In this document: positions 14,201 to 25,447 of the stretch, one piece after another
Layout of the letters: every line of letters starts with the position of its first letter
Position numbering within the stretch: the stretch's first letter is position 1
Source of the DNA: Agelas oroides
Lineage: Eukaryota; Porifera; Demospongiae; Agelasida; Agelasidae
NCBI GenBank assembly: GCA_949130485.1
Contig: OX422188.1
Location: forward strand, 9,925,943-9,989,942
Direction: 5' to 3'
Length of the DNA stretch: 64,000 nt
The notes under the pieces: generated by a model
Told to the model about the DNA's origin: nothing
The model's database searches: none
What the model saw: only the letters and a program-made list of their open reading frames with translations
Position numbers and translations under genes: made by a program

Positions 14201-15248
14201 CTTTGAACTAGGAATCAGGAACTAGATAAATGATTGTCAAGGGTCTATCACAGTCCCGCACAAATTTTTGGACTCTGGGGAATTTTTAGGATCTTAAGTG
14301 CCCCAAAGACACGAGGCAGCATTGTTGCCGGCGACAAATGTTGCGCACAACACTATCAACACTGCAGGCTGATTGGCAATTCCTGCTTTGCAAACTTTCA
14401 TAGTTTGCTTTTGTGGGTGTGGCTTGTTTTGTAAGCCACACCCACTATGCAAAAGTGGGTGTGGCTTGCAAGACTACTCCTCCCCTTGGGAGACCAGGGC
14501 TGGAGATAAAAATAAACACATTATTTTGCCTCTTATGGATAATATATTTGTTGCTAGGCAACATAATGCCAGCACCAGCATGGCAGTATGTGACAAAGAA
14601 GATCAGAGGGGCTACAATGTTGTCATACACTTGGTATTTCTGAGAAATCTTCTTGAATTTCATTGATGGGTCGTGTTTGATTCAAATTGCTTCAGTAAGG
14701 TGATAGAGTGGTTTCAGAAAGGTAGGGGGACTCACACACTTACCTAATTTGTATTTCCCCCCACAGGGCTATATATTGTCAGCAGGTGACCTCACGCCAT
14801 TTCAGAAAAGGTATCCACCGTAGTTTGTAATCTGTTTGCATTGCACATCCCCGCTCTCTTCCTTTTTCACAGGGCCAAATGTAAACGCACTAACCTCTTT
14901 CCCATGCCTTCCCACTGTCCAGTTTCTAATCCCTTACGGTACAAGAACTGGATGGTGGGAAGGCATGGGAACAAAACTATAAATGTGCAAAACTTTAGAT
15001 TGTGGCTTCCCCCTATCTGTATTGAGGTTGGTGATTGTACACTCTCGGAGACACTGTGAGATATGTTTGTAAACTGACCTTATGTAACCGTAGGTTGTCG
15101 CTTTGCCCTTCTTCTTCACAAAGCTAGGATATTTGTAAGCTGAACACAAGTAATGTAACTTTAACTTTGTGTAGTTCACCTCCCGTTTGTATTAAGTGGG
15201 AGGGGGGGGGGGGGATGGGGGGGGTGGGGAGGGTCATTAGACTCAATA

Positions 15249-15304
<56 letters not shown>

Positions 15305-15305
15305 G

Positions 15306-15338
<33 letters not shown>

Positions 15339-18300
15339 GACAGACAGATAGAGTTAGATAGATAGATAGATAGATGCAAGACAAGGTTCTATAGATCTTA
15401 TTCTGTTTGCAATAGGGCTTGGAGATATATACACAGTCATAGAACCTTGATTCCGATACCACACACCAGTGAGAATAATTCCGATACCACACACCAGTGA
15501 AAATGATTCCAATACCACACACCAGTGAAAACGATTCCGATACCACACGCCAGTGAAAACGATTCCAATACCACACGCCAGTGAAAACGATTCCGATACC
15601 ACACGCCAGTGAGAATGATTCCGACACCACAGGCAGGAATGCATTTTGAGCCACGACTTGAACTATTAATTTTGAACCTAATTTTTTGTACCTGATTTGA
15701 GCACAATACTAGAATGTTTGAAGAAACACTCTTCACACCACAAACTTTAAAAATAGTCTGGCATTACATTTTAAGTCTGCAAGGTTCAAATTGCAAGAGC
15801 TAGATATCTTTGCAAGAACATGACAGCAAAGGATGGTCAATTGGTAGTTGAGTTATCTATTTTATCTATAATGGCCCACTACTGTAGGTCTCATTTGCAC
15901 TTAATGACTTCTCTGGCCTCCTATAGACATGGAGCCTACCATATGAGCATTGGAAACCAACATTTTGTCCCTTATAGCGAGGTGTCCCTAACTCAGGGGC
16001 TTCCGGTATATTTCCGGTAGGTGTGGTACTGCGTAATCGCACTGTTGAGCACAACCTGGCTACGTTTTCAGAGCTTTCCCTTGCTGTACGCTGGTCGGGA
16101 AGGCTAAGCAGAGGCTAGTATTATGAGTAACAGTGTTTTTGGTGACGCATGTGCAAAATACAGGTTGTTTTAGCCTTCTCAGGCCTACCCACCATCCAGA
16201 TTTGATCGCTTAAAGTATCCAAAACAGCTTTTGATTGCTTATTACAGTATGGAAGAATGGAGGATTACTGAAAGCAATTAAAGACTAGATGATGGTGAAG
16301 GCCTAGGACCACGGCTTGGGTAGTTTGACGCGTCTTGTGGGTACAAGAATGCCATCCAAGTTGGAGAGCTGAGCCTGTTCAATGACTGGCTCACATGCAT
16401 GCGCTACTTTACGTCTTGGTCCATGGAAACCATGGCTTCTTTTCCATGTGTGTCAAAGATTCTGACAGATTTCAACCCTTTCTGGACACCCAACATTACC
16501 CTCATACCCAGGCTCTCGGTAGCCCGGGTACGACGCTAACCCAATGTAAAAACCTCTGATTGTACAGGTTTCACAGCAGTATGGCAGAATTTTCAGCATT
16601 AACATTCAGTAATGGGTGGTATTTCCTGTTTAGTATGCTCAAAAATGTTTAATGACAGGAAGTGGAACTATGTTACTCATAATTGCCTGGATATTTCCTT
16701 ATATGTTTGTATACAAATTGTCCATTGGTTATTACCCAGTGATGTAATTATTATGCCACATGGCCTAATGGTATGATGTGATGGCACTTAGCCAAATGAT
16801 GTAATGTTTACTACTTGGTGTACATTACCATTGTTTACACTACATGAAGTGTGGTATACTATACACATGCACGACACGCACATCACTTGCAGTTATCCAA
16901 ACACGTGTGGGCGAGGGGGTTCGAATGACTGAAATGTTCAGATAAGTGAAACAATAATTTGATCCTTGAGGGTCGTGTTACTGCACTTTGTGAAATTTTT
17001 TGCAAGGATTGTTGGCAACGACAGAAGATTGAAAAAGAAAACAACTCTATTTGGGACATTTTGAGTGCACTGACTCTCGTCATTAGGCAGTACAACTGAG
17101 CAGGATGGCAGAAAATTACGGTTCAAAAATTGAAAGCAAAGCAGATTACTTTCCAATGATGTACAACAAAATATTTATTTTGGGGGTTTGGATGAGTGAA
17201 GGTGACTGAAGTTCAGGTAAGGACTTCCCACTGTACAGTAAAGTACGCTAATCAAGTGTATCCCATTGTTTATACTACATGAGGTATACCGTTACTGTTA
17301 ATAACTAACCATTAATGAGTCGTGTGACAATGAATAATGCATTCATGCCAACTGTGTAACATTTCATGCACAACCATCTGAAGGCATGTCATGTGACTAC
17401 CTCAACGCTTGAACAACGACACTATTGGATTTAATAACTAACCATTCACTCACCATTTTGTAAAATAATTATCCGTTGACTGGATAACTGGATAACCACT
17501 TAATAAACTAACCATTATTTATGCACTTTTACCTAATACCAGCAGGGTGTGTTATGTTGCTTACTGTCACCTTAATAACTAACTTTAATAATAACTAACC
17601 AGCTGAATGTGTGTGATGTGGCGTTTCCACCAGAGATATTTCTGGACTCGTGGTCCGAGGGAACTGAGGGCATAGTACGAGTACATGATGACGTGTACCC
17701 CAGAGTTGAGCAGAGCTCCCATCACAGCTGTGGAGGGGGAGGGTGTGTGGGTGTGTGTGTGTGTGTGTGTGTAAGGGTTATAGTGTGAAGATAGAGAGAA
17801 AATGTGTGTGAAAAGGTACTCAGACTTAGTCTAATTCCAAGGCCTCATTCCAAAGTCTCATTCCAAAGTCTCATTCCAAGGCCTCATTCCAAAGTCTCAT
17901 TCCAAGGCCTCATTCCAAGGCCTCCCCTGTTTTTATACACAAATGTGAAAGAGCAGCGAAAAACAGGAAAGGTTTTTTTTGCCACTCCTCCACTTCCATG
18001 TAATATTGTGAATGCAAACGAAAGGTAAAAAATGGGAGAGGCCTTGGAACGAGGCTAACTCAGACCCCAGCTGTCATTTTCAGCTTTACACTAACAACAC
18101 ATATACCACAGTACCGAGTTTAACCGGCTACAACCTTAACTTGATACAACAGTATCATTACATCACAACACACATTTTCTGTTTCAAGATCAAGAGAGAA
18201 ACGTTATGAGAGCACAGATGCAAAATTTTACAAAAGTTGGGACCTGCTCAAGTGTCCTGATAAACCAAAGCCATCCTCAACCTCAGATGGCCCTTAGGTA

Positions 18301-21300
18301 GGTTGTTTTCAGCGCATTTTGGCACTGTATGATTGAGTACATTGACTAATGCGGCTGGTATTTGGGGAACTGGAACACCAAACGCTGACTGTTCCCATAT
18401 GCAACGTTGAGCTGACATGTGACATAATAGTGGGGAATTTTACATAGAGATGATTGTCTTTCCTCTGTTGGAACTTGAGATGCTACTATAAACACTTATA
18501 ATATTTTAAGATGTACATGTCATCACATACTCATCTCCGGTGAACGTCATCATGTGCTCCCTCCTTCTCTCACCCTCCCTCCCTCTCCTTCCCTCCTTCT
18601 CTTTTTCTCCCTCTCCCTCCCTCGCCCTCTCTCATTCTCCTTCCCTCCCTCCCTCTCCATCTCTCCCTCCCTCTCCTTCCCTCCACCTCCCTCCCTCCCT
18701 CTCTCCCTTCCTCCCCTCACATCCCTCTCCTTCCCTCGAGCTCACCTCCCTCCCTCCCTCTCTCCCTCCCTCTCCCTCCCTCCTTCTCCTTTCCTCTTCT
18801 TCCCTCTCCTTCTCCTTCCCTCCCTCCCTCTCCTTCCCTTCCTCCCATAATCATGTACTCTTCTAAAGATAGACATGATGGATGTCATGTTTTGATCGTA
18901 TGCCTCATGACAGGACTTACACAGTCCCCATGCGGCCCACTTGACTCCAATCCACCACCCTCCCTCTCCTTCCCTCCCTCCCATGGCAGGACTTACACAG
19001 TCCCCCTGCGGCCCACTTGACTCCAATCCACCACCCTCCCTCTCCTTCCCTCCCTCCCATGGCAGGACTTACACAGTCCCCCTGCGGCCCACTTGACTCC
19101 AATCCACCACCCTCCCTCTCCTTCCCTCCCTCCCATGGCAGGACTTACACAGTCCCCCTGCGGCCCACTTGACTCCAATCCACCACCCTCCCTCTCCTTC
19201 CTTCCCTCCCATGACAGGACTTACACAGTCCCCCTGCGGCCCACTTGACTCCAATCCACCACAGGAAGAACATACTGGAATGATGGTACACGTGCAGAAA
19301 GGTTACTTGGCTGTCCTTCTTGCGCAGAATGAAGAAGAGCTACGATGGAGAGAGAGACAGTGAATGCCAGTTGCTAATGACAACATGTCTGGATCACCCA
19401 CACTATTGTAGCTCTCATCCCAAGACCAAATTTTTCGTGTGCTCTGCAGCCTTGTCAAAAAATAGGGTCTGGACACCTTCACTGAGAAAACTGGGGCAGC
19501 ATGTTTTTGCACCAATCAGATTGCTCAGGGAAGTGTTTATACGTCATCACAGATAGCCAGCTTGCAATTTTGGGACGCCAAGACTGACACTGCTAGTAAC
19601 TGATAATACTAACCGCCATGTCAACTGGCCCCAGTTTTCCTAGTGAAAGTGTCCGACCTTATTTTTCCATGAGGCCACAGGCTGGTCTGGGCACAAGACA
19701 TTATTGTAGCTAGCTGGCACAAGCAAAAAGCTTTCACCAGAAAAAATCTTGCTCAGCTGGTTGTAGTGATATGCCATGGATGAGTGTCCAGTGTACTGGT
19801 ACTTATTTCAGGAGTGTGTGCCCTTTGGAGTAGCTAACATAGTCTCATTCCCAGACCATTGGTATGGTACATGCACATACTGAGGATCTGGGAATGAGAC
19901 TACAGCAAACAGAGACAAGATGAGGTTTGGTTACTGACTGTGTCCAAGAACTCCACACATTTGGAGAAGTAGTACCACCACAGCGCGCTTGCAATCTGCA
20001 GGAGGGAGGGGGAGAGGGGGAGGGGGAGGGAGAAAAGGAGGGAGGAGGTGAGTGAGAGAATAATAAAGCTGTGTTATGTTAAAGTGAATATATGCATACG
20101 TGTTTGTCCCTTCTCTTCTTGGTTTACCAACATTGTGCTGAACAGGCTTGGAAATGGACTCAAACTTCGGTGCCCCTCCCTCCCCTTGCCTCCCTTCCCT
20201 CCCGTCCCCTCCCCTCACCTCCCCCTCTCCTCCCTACTCACCCTCATTTGAGCAGGTGAAGTTGAATAGTCAGCAGGCTGACAGAGCAAATTGTAGTTGG
20301 CTTGCAACATTCCCACAATGTACTGGGAGAGAAAACACAAAGCAAGGATTACATAACGTACAACATTGTGCTCCCATGATGTAATGTGAGAGAAGCAAGA
20401 GAGAGGATTACACAACGTACAACATTGTGCTCCCATGATGTAATGTGCAGGAGAGAATGGAGTATAAAATTGAAATCTCGACGCAAGGAAAATGGAACAT
20501 GAACATTCACACCACTGCAGACCCAACACAGGAAGTAAGAGGGAGAGAGAAGCTCGTAACAAGAGGGCTGTGATGTCATTGGCTTTCACTTTGTAGCACT
20601 TTCTATGTCAATTCCTGCTCATACCACAAAATATGTAATCTTTTTATTATTGCATTCTTCTCTGAAATTAATCTTTTCTCGAGATTTGTCACTTTTAGAC
20701 TACGGATCCTTTCAACTTACCGTATGTATGAGATCTAGCTCTTGACATATTTCCCCTGAGGCCATTCTGTACAGATCCACAGCTGCTACCACGCTCACTA
20801 TTAGTGAGCTTAGGGCTCTCAACCCGGCCTCGTTCCCAGGCTCTCTCCCCCCCGTTTGTGAGCCTGGGAACGAGGCTACTCTCAACCTGCGAATGACCTT
20901 AGTCCACTAATTAAAAACTACAACTAAACTACTTACTAAAATCACCAAAAAAAGCAGCTACCTAAAAGTACCGATACTAACTTTCTTCGGATTTAGTAAT
21001 TAAAACTACAACTAAGCCACGAATTTGAATCTGTAGCCTAAAACTAAACTGCTAGTCCGAACATTAAACTAAAACAACACTGGTATTGCCTAATGAGATT
21101 AGTTCGTTATGAACTCTTGTATACGTACATGCAGCTATTTCCTGAAAACAATAAATTTTTGTATCTGTGCTCAGGCCTGCTCAGGTATTATAATGTTTTT
21201 AAATGGACCATTGCAAAAAGTAACATTGTTTGCATTAGTCTCGTGTGTGACCAGCTGACCTAAGCTCAAGAAATTTGACTTGGTGCAACTTTCCCTTGTG

Positions 21301-23968
21301 AGAGGTGAGGTCTGGGAATGAGGCTAGCAGGGCCATACAAGACTGAGGTCTGGGAGTGAGGCTAGCAGGGCCATACAAGACTGAGGTCTGGGAGTGAGGC
21401 TAGCAGGGCCATACAAGACTGAGGTCTGGGAGTGAGGCTAGCAGGGCCATACAAGACTGAGGTCTGGGAGTGAGGCTAGCAGGGCCATACAAGACTGAGG
21501 TCTGGGAGTGAGGCTAGCAGGGCCATACAAGACTGAGGTCTGGGAATGAGGCTAGCAGGGCCATACAAGACTGAGGTCTGGGAATGAGGCTAGCAGGGCC
21601 ATACAAGACTGAGGTCTGGGAATGAGGCTAGCAGGGCCATACAAGACTGAGGTCTGGGAATGAGGCTAGCAGGGCCATACAAGACTGAGGTCTGGGAATG
21701 AGGCTAGCAGGGCCATACAAGACTGAGGTCTGGGAATGAGGCTAGCAAGTGTCATACAAGACTTACAGACACCCACTTTAAGGAAGAAATATTCATGAGG
21801 ATTGATGGTGTGAAGATCAGAGGTTCAGACAGTGGTGATCGTTATCACCCTACTTACCCTCCCCTCACCTCCCTCTTCCCTCTCTCCTCACCCCCTCCCC
21901 TCACCTCCCTCTCTCCTCACCCCTTCTTCCCTCACTCTGCCCTCACCCCCCTCCCCTCACCTCCCTCATCTCTGGATTAAGAGGGTACTTGACCATGCAC
22001 CAGTTTCACATCTTCCCTCCAGAAATGAGGACACCTGGTTTGCTTTGGCCTCACGGTATCTGCGTTAGAGAGGTTCCACCATTCTCATCATGCATCCCTC
22101 CATAGGACTGCTCTATTTGCAGTTGAAGTGGATGGTTTGTACGCAGTATATGCAACAGTGAGCAGTACGTGTAAGAACCCTGGTACATCTCTTGTATACG
22201 TACCCACCACCCTCTCAGGCAGGTCCCAAAAGGTCCACCCACCACCTAATTGCTACCTCCTATAATGGCTGGGGTACCCATTGCTATGGCAATGGTGTAC
22301 AGCTCTACACCTCACTGTCCCACCCATTTTAACTAGCTTGCATCAATTGCTATCTGTCACACAATCTATCAGCCTAGCTCCCAGACCTCCCCCATTTTTT
22401 GCACTGCTGTCAGCACATGAAGGAGGTGGAAGAGTGACATGTTACTGTCAAGAAGGGGGAAAAAATGGGCAGTGGGAATGAGGCTAACAATCTGTCACAA
22501 CATTTTTATGGGTAACTTACTACATTAATGTCGTTCCCATGCAGGGTCTCCCCTCCACCCCAACAAAAAGCAGAGGGAGGAGCCTCAGAATGAGACTAGT
22601 AGCCACCACCCTCTCAGGCAGGTCCCAAAAGGTCCACCCCTACCCCTGTCTCCTATAGTGGCTGGGGTGCAGATCCTACCTGTTGCTATGGCAATGGTGT
22701 ACAGCTCTACACCTTCACTGTCCCACCCATTTTAACACTACTAATTAGCTTGCTATCAGTCACACAATCTATCAGCCTAGCTCCCAGACCTCCCCCATTT
22801 TTTGACACTGCTGTTTGCACATGAAGGAGGTGGAAGAGTGACATGTTACTGTCAAGAAGAGAAAAAATGGGGTGGGGGGGCTGGCTTAGGAATGAAACTA
22901 GCAATCTGTCACAATTTTTATGGCAACTTACTACACGTTCCCATGCAGGGTCTTCTCCACAGAGGAGGGAGGACGCGACCACGCTACAATTAACTTGACA
23001 TTCCAAGATCAAGAAGTGCAAATACAAGCTAAACAAACAGCTCTATGGACAAAGTAGCAATGGGGACAATGGGCAAGCAAGGTTTTCGACAAAACTGAAC
23101 ATGTCTGGCAAATAAAATAAACTGACGACTTACAAGCTTAGCTTGTGTGGTGAGCCATAATAACAAATTTTGACTAGCCAGATAGCTTCAGCTTAGTCAA
23201 AAAACACTATGCACCCATCGTGACTTTGTCCATAGAGTGATCCTTGATTCTTGCCCTTGGAATGTAATCTAAGCGTGCTACGACGTGACGTCATGTCCTC
23301 CCTCCTCTGCCTCCACCCCAACAAAAAGCAGAGGGAGGCGCCTCAGAAAGAGACTAGTAGCTTACCACTCACTTCTTTCACTAGGTAGGCATAGAAGGCT
23401 ACAACACCTGTGTTGAACACAAGCAGGACCGGTTTCATCTCAAATGGAGCTCGGTTCTTCATAAGCCTCGGGCCATAGCGGACCATCATGAGGTAGAGGA
23501 AGATGAGGGTGAGGGTGGGCAGTGGCGAGTGCATCCATAACCAGTCCTTCACTCGTGGGTCTGCAACAGAGGGGGGAGCAACGATGCCAAACCTGCTAGG
23601 CACAGGGGTCACTATCAAAGGTCACCATTGGCAATATCAGAGCTTAGTACAGACTTGACAATGGATAAACTAACAGTATATTTTATCTACAGGTCAATTT
23701 TTTCCTCTTAAATGAAGCCAGAAATGTATGATGCATTCAAGCTATCATGCAACTTAGAATGCACACATGCACACAGTACCCAACAATTCCAAACCCTGCT
23801 CCATGCAAGCTTGCATACTTGCATGCTCAACATAAGAGAGCCCGCCCTTTATTTTGTACTTACGGAAGCCTTACCGCTGCGCGAGATAACTTCGTTGTAA
23901 AATGTCATAGGACTCTGCAGGAGCAAAGAGAGCTCCGCTTTGAGTGTCGTGTGATATCCTGAAGTCAT
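8283..23968 (-). CDS. Very-long-chain fatty-acid elongase (ELOVL family), 325 aa
   Basis: ER membrane enzyme that condenses malonyl-CoA with long-chain acyl-CoA, the first step of fatty-acid elongation. Coding exons on the minus strand: 23968-23875, 23560-23373, 20322-20242, 19995-19939, 19339-19225, 17727-17600 and 8597-8283. They sum to 978 nt in consistent phase. Diagnostic blocks in order: [45 protein letters not shown], the catalytic histidine box HVYHH (residues 156-160) and [10 protein letters not shown]. The last four residues, KKDQ, form a dilysine ER-retrieval signal. The start ATG has a good context (GCCGCC before it). The exon-4 donor is GTCAGT, with C at +3. The last intron is 9 kb and full of repeats, and exon 5 has tandem copies of its own end in the next intron. 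It resembles ELOVL4/7 more than ELOVL3/6, but the subtype is not certain. Confidence 0.93.
9374..9468. repeat. 41-bp tandem pair containing a foldback end
   Basis: Two near-identical 41-bp copies each contain AGGCCTGGGTACAACGCT or a one-base variant, close to the right end of the palindrome family (GGCCTGGGTACGAGGCT). It lies in the long ELOVL intron. Confidence 0.75.
9748..9847. repeat. Foldback element of the AGCCTCGTTCCCAGGC family
   Basis: The ends CGCCTTGTTCCCAGGCC and GCCTGGGAACAAGGCTA carry the same G-to-T/C-to-A variant on both arms. The interior is imperfectly paired. Confidence 0.75.
10440..10515. repeat. About 32-bp tandem repeat made of foldback ends
   Basis: Three head-to-tail copies of GTCTGGGAACGAGGCTGGTT or close variants. 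The core CTGGGAACGAGGCT is the right end of the palindrome family. Confidence 0.75.
11285..12710. repeat. Two related tandem arrays (about 121 bp and 117 bp units)
   Basis: Copies near 11495, 11615 and 11740, and again near 12380, 12490 and 12613, share GAGCGGTTTG, CCTACATTCCTTCC and AAGCTGGATGC blocks. A diverged copy starts near 11290. Between the two arrays, about 12105-12285, sits a short-unit repeat of TGGCAGACATCTCCATGAC. All of it lies in the long ELOVL intron. Confidence 0.8.
12838..13350. repeat. Pyrimidine-rich minisatellite and polypyrimidine tracts
   Basis: 12838-13125 is a minisatellite of about 40-bp units with CTTGTGTACCTCTTCCTCTC or CTTGTGTCCC variants. 13219-13350 is nearly pure C/T. 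A G-run follows at 13427-13441 and a CTC triplet repeat at 13800-13845. The open frames seen here are low-complexity artefacts. Confidence 0.85.
14893..14985. repeat. Foldback element, variant family member
   Basis: CTCTTTCCCATGCCTTCCCA faces TGGGAAGGCATGGGAACAAA, with CTGTCCAGTTT and AACTGGATGGT pairing inside. The interior resembles the element at 30195-30295. Confidence 0.75.
15189..15380. repeat. G-run followed by GATA and GACA microsatellites
   Basis: A G-rich run at 15189-15235 is followed by (ATAG)n at 15249-15303, (GACA)n at 15305-15345 and a second ATAG block. GATA/GACA alternation is typical of slippage-born microsatellites. Confidence 0.9.
15450..15637. repeat. 28-bp minisatellite, about 6.5 copies
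   Basis: Each unit reads approximately CCGATACCACACGCCAGTGA plus AAACGATT. ACACACC and ACACGCC variants group by position, suggesting recent unit duplications. It lies in the long ELOVL intron. Confidence 0.9.
17829..18058. repeat. Large foldback element with an expanded left end
   Basis: The left side carries seven head-to-tail copies of CTCATTCCAAAGT or CTCATTCCAAGGC, a degraded family end. The right end, GGCCTTGGAACGAGGCTAAC, matches with the same CCAAGG variant. The interior (CTCCCCTGTTT, CCACTTCCATGTAATATTGTG, GCAAACG) is shared with the element at 52433-52576. Confidence 0.75.
18556..18845. repeat. CT-rich low-complexity tract
   Basis: Nearly pure CTCCCTCC-type sequence on the plus strand, a purine tract in the ELOVL transcript. 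The long open frames here in several phases reflect composition, not genes. Confidence 0.9.
18910..19262 (-). repeat. 76-bp tandem repeat copying the end of ELOVL exon 5 and its donor
   Basis: On the transcript strand each unit contains codons for [12 protein letters not shown], the GTAAGT splice donor and about 30 bases of the following intron. The true exon end is the copy at 19225-19262; further copies follow at 76-base spacing down to about 18910. The last copy is diverged (CATGCGG instead of CTGCGG). The unit length is not a multiple of three. Confidence 0.88.
19841..19902. repeat. Foldback element, AGTCTCATTCCCAGA variant
   Basis: AGTCTCATTCCCAGA and TCTGGGAATGAGACT are exact complements. 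Pairing inside is weaker (CCATTGGTATGG). Confidence 0.8.
20826..20877. repeat. Foldback element of the AGCCTCGTTCCCAGGC family
   Basis: GCCTCGTTCCCAGGCTC and AGCCTGGGAACGAGGC surround a short unpaired loop rich in C. It lies in an ELOVL intron. Confidence 0.82.
21304..21762. repeat. 38-bp minisatellite, about 12 copies, built on a foldback end
   Basis: Each unit contains GAGGTCTGGGAATGAGGCTA, the right end of the palindrome family, plus GCAGGGCCATACAAGACT. Early copies read GGGAGTGAGG and later copies GGGAATGAGG. Units are otherwise nearly identical, so the array is young. Confidence 0.93.
22195..22960. repeat. Roughly 400-bp tandem duplication
   Basis: Blocks starting near 22203 and 22605 share CACCACCCTCTCAGGCAGGT, GCTATGGCAATGGTGTACAG and an inner foldback element whose left end is CAGCCTAGCTCCCAGACC. 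The copies differ by small insertions and deletions. A shorter third relative (AACAAAAAGCAGAGGGAGG) ends beside the ELOVL exon-2 donor near 23345. Confidence 0.8.
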
Positions 23969-24298
23969 GGCGGCTGCATGAAAGAATGCCTCGATCCGCT
24001 GAAGTGAAGTGAGCCAAGGTCACCGCGCCTACTATACTGCCAGCATGCACGCACGTGCATGACGGCTGATGTGGGTGGGGCTGGTAGTACTCCTCCATCT
24101 AGGTGCAATATTATATCGCTCGATCTACGTTCTAGCCTCGTTCCCGGGCCTTCCTCGTCTCCAGTTTTTGTATATAGTATACTGCAAGCCACACACCCCC
24201 GGCCCCATATTCCACTTTTGCTTGCGCGCGCCCGGCCTTTTGCGTAGTAGTGCGTCGTCGCGCGAGTGCGCGAATATTATCTAACGGCGATTGCAGCG
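23969..24298. promoter_or_regulatory. Putative divergent promoter, ELOVL and LRRC8-like channel
   Basis: Only 330 bp separate the two start codons, which point away from each other. The segment is locally GC-rich, with several CpG and GCGC motifs (24225-24290). It also contains a lone left end of the palindrome family (TAGCCTCGTTCCCGGGCC, 24133-24150). No TATA box is evident at the expected position for either gene. Confidence 0.6.
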
Positions 24299-25447
24299 AT
24301 GTCTGGCCTGGGGAAGGTGAAGGAACTGGCCGGACGGCCAGGCGTTAATCCGCAAGACCTGGACGACACCGGAGGCGAAGAGGAAGAGACAGAGCTCTCT
24401 TACGCACTGAAGGAGCTCTTCTGGGACAAGATCGTGGTTTTTCTAACGACCGCAATAATCGGTCTCAGCGCAGTAGATATCTTGACCGAGTTGCTGCGTG
24501 GAGGTAGCGGAATAGTTTGCTTCGTTCCTGACGAGCTGAATTTGACCGAAGGGCAAGAAGATTATGTGAACAGTTACTGCGCACAGAGCGTTCCCGATAC
24601 GCAGTACCTTCCTATTTTTGTGTTGGTTCAAGGCGTTCTGGTTGCAACCTGGCACTACCTGTGGAAATCGAGTTTCACGAGTCACTTTGACTATTTTTTT
24701 TCCTTAGCAAAAACCCTCACGCGACTGAGTGATGAAACCACAGGAGAATATCCTCGCAAGAACCTGAACATCATCAAAAAGTTGGAGATCGAGTTCTCCA
24801 CTTTCAGTCCAAGCAAGATTCTCAGGTGGTACCAAGCAAAGCTAGGTGCTCAGCTAATAACAGCAATTGTCTCCATGCTGTTTTTATTTCTCGTGTTCAC
24901 CAACTTTGACGTCAATTTCAACTGTCCCCGAATTGAGAACCACTACTGGCCTATTCCAGGAGAAAAGATCAACTGTATTTTCACCTCTCTGAGGCTTTTC
25001 TCCTTAGTCCGTGTCGCTGACGCATTTCTGCTAGTGCTGGTCATTCTTGCAGTGCTGTGGGGGTTCATTTGGAGCATTTCAAGGCATACCACAGAATTGG
25101 GCTGCACCAATGTTGCACTCTTTTCCTATACAGCTGGCATCAGTCCTGAGTACTTTCTGCCGAAACCAATGTTCAGCCATATTCGAGGCTTCTTTGCGAA
25201 TATTTGCTCAGCAAGAATAGGACAAGAGATTGTGCTTAGGTTTTTTTCACCGCGAATCAAAACCGATCTTGATTTTCTGGTCATGATGCTTTATAGGACA
25301 GATAGTGGTTTGGGACACTCTTTCAAAGAAGGACAGATTTACACGAGTTACAAGAGATTGAGCGATGCTGATTTGCTGAGGCTGAACATCCACATTCGAA
25401 CTAAGCGCAACAATTCTGCTGAAGGTGATATTACAATCATACGTTAA
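24299..25447 (+). CDS. LRRC8/pannexin-like large-pore channel without LRR domain, 382 aa
   Basis: Predicted plasma-membrane channel subunit. It has four hydrophobic segments (about residues 44-64, 104-122, 183-203, 239-259) with short loops after TM1 and TM3. Each loop holds two cysteines (74 and 94; 209 and 226), the pattern of the pannexin-like half of LRRC8 proteins. The NFDVNFNC and DLDFLVMMLYRTDSG blocks, and LRLNIHI near the end, match the LRRC8 linker that normally leads into the leucine-rich repeats. Here a stop follows and no LRR is present. A glycosylation sequon lies at residues 81-83. The N-terminus has an unusual acidic stretch (residues 26-32). The frame is a single exon; the ATG at 24299 is preferred over an upstream in-frame GTG. 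Homology to LRRC8 is by pattern; a pannexin or another four-helix channel is the alternative. Confidence 0.78.
   Translation: MSGLGKVKELAGRPGVNPQDLDDTGGEEEETELSYALKELFWDKIVVFLTTAIIGLSAVDILTELLRGGSGIVCFVPDELNLTEGQEDYVNSYCAQSVPDTQYLPIFVLVQGVLVATWHYLWKSSFTSHFDYFFSLAKTLTRLSDETTGEYPRKNLNIIKKLEIEFSTFSPSKILRWYQAKLGAQLITAIVSMLFLFLVFTNFDVNFNCPRIENHYWPIPGEKINCIFTSLRLFSLVRVADAFLLVLVILAVLWGFIWSISRHTTELGCTNVALFSYTAGISPEYFLPKPMFSHIRGFFANICSARIGQEIVLRFFSPRIKTDLDFLVMMLYRTDSGLGHSFKEGQIYTSYKRLSDADLLRLNIHIRTKRNNSAEGDITIIR

Noticed and set aside
15124..15736. Repetitive membrane-like frame of 176 residues on the minus strand
   Set aside because: Comes from the 28-bp repeat and the GATA/GACA microsatellites.
21304..21762. 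CRISPR-like array (38-bp regular repeat)
   Set aside because: The units are head-to-tail with no unique spacers, in an intron of a eukaryotic gene.
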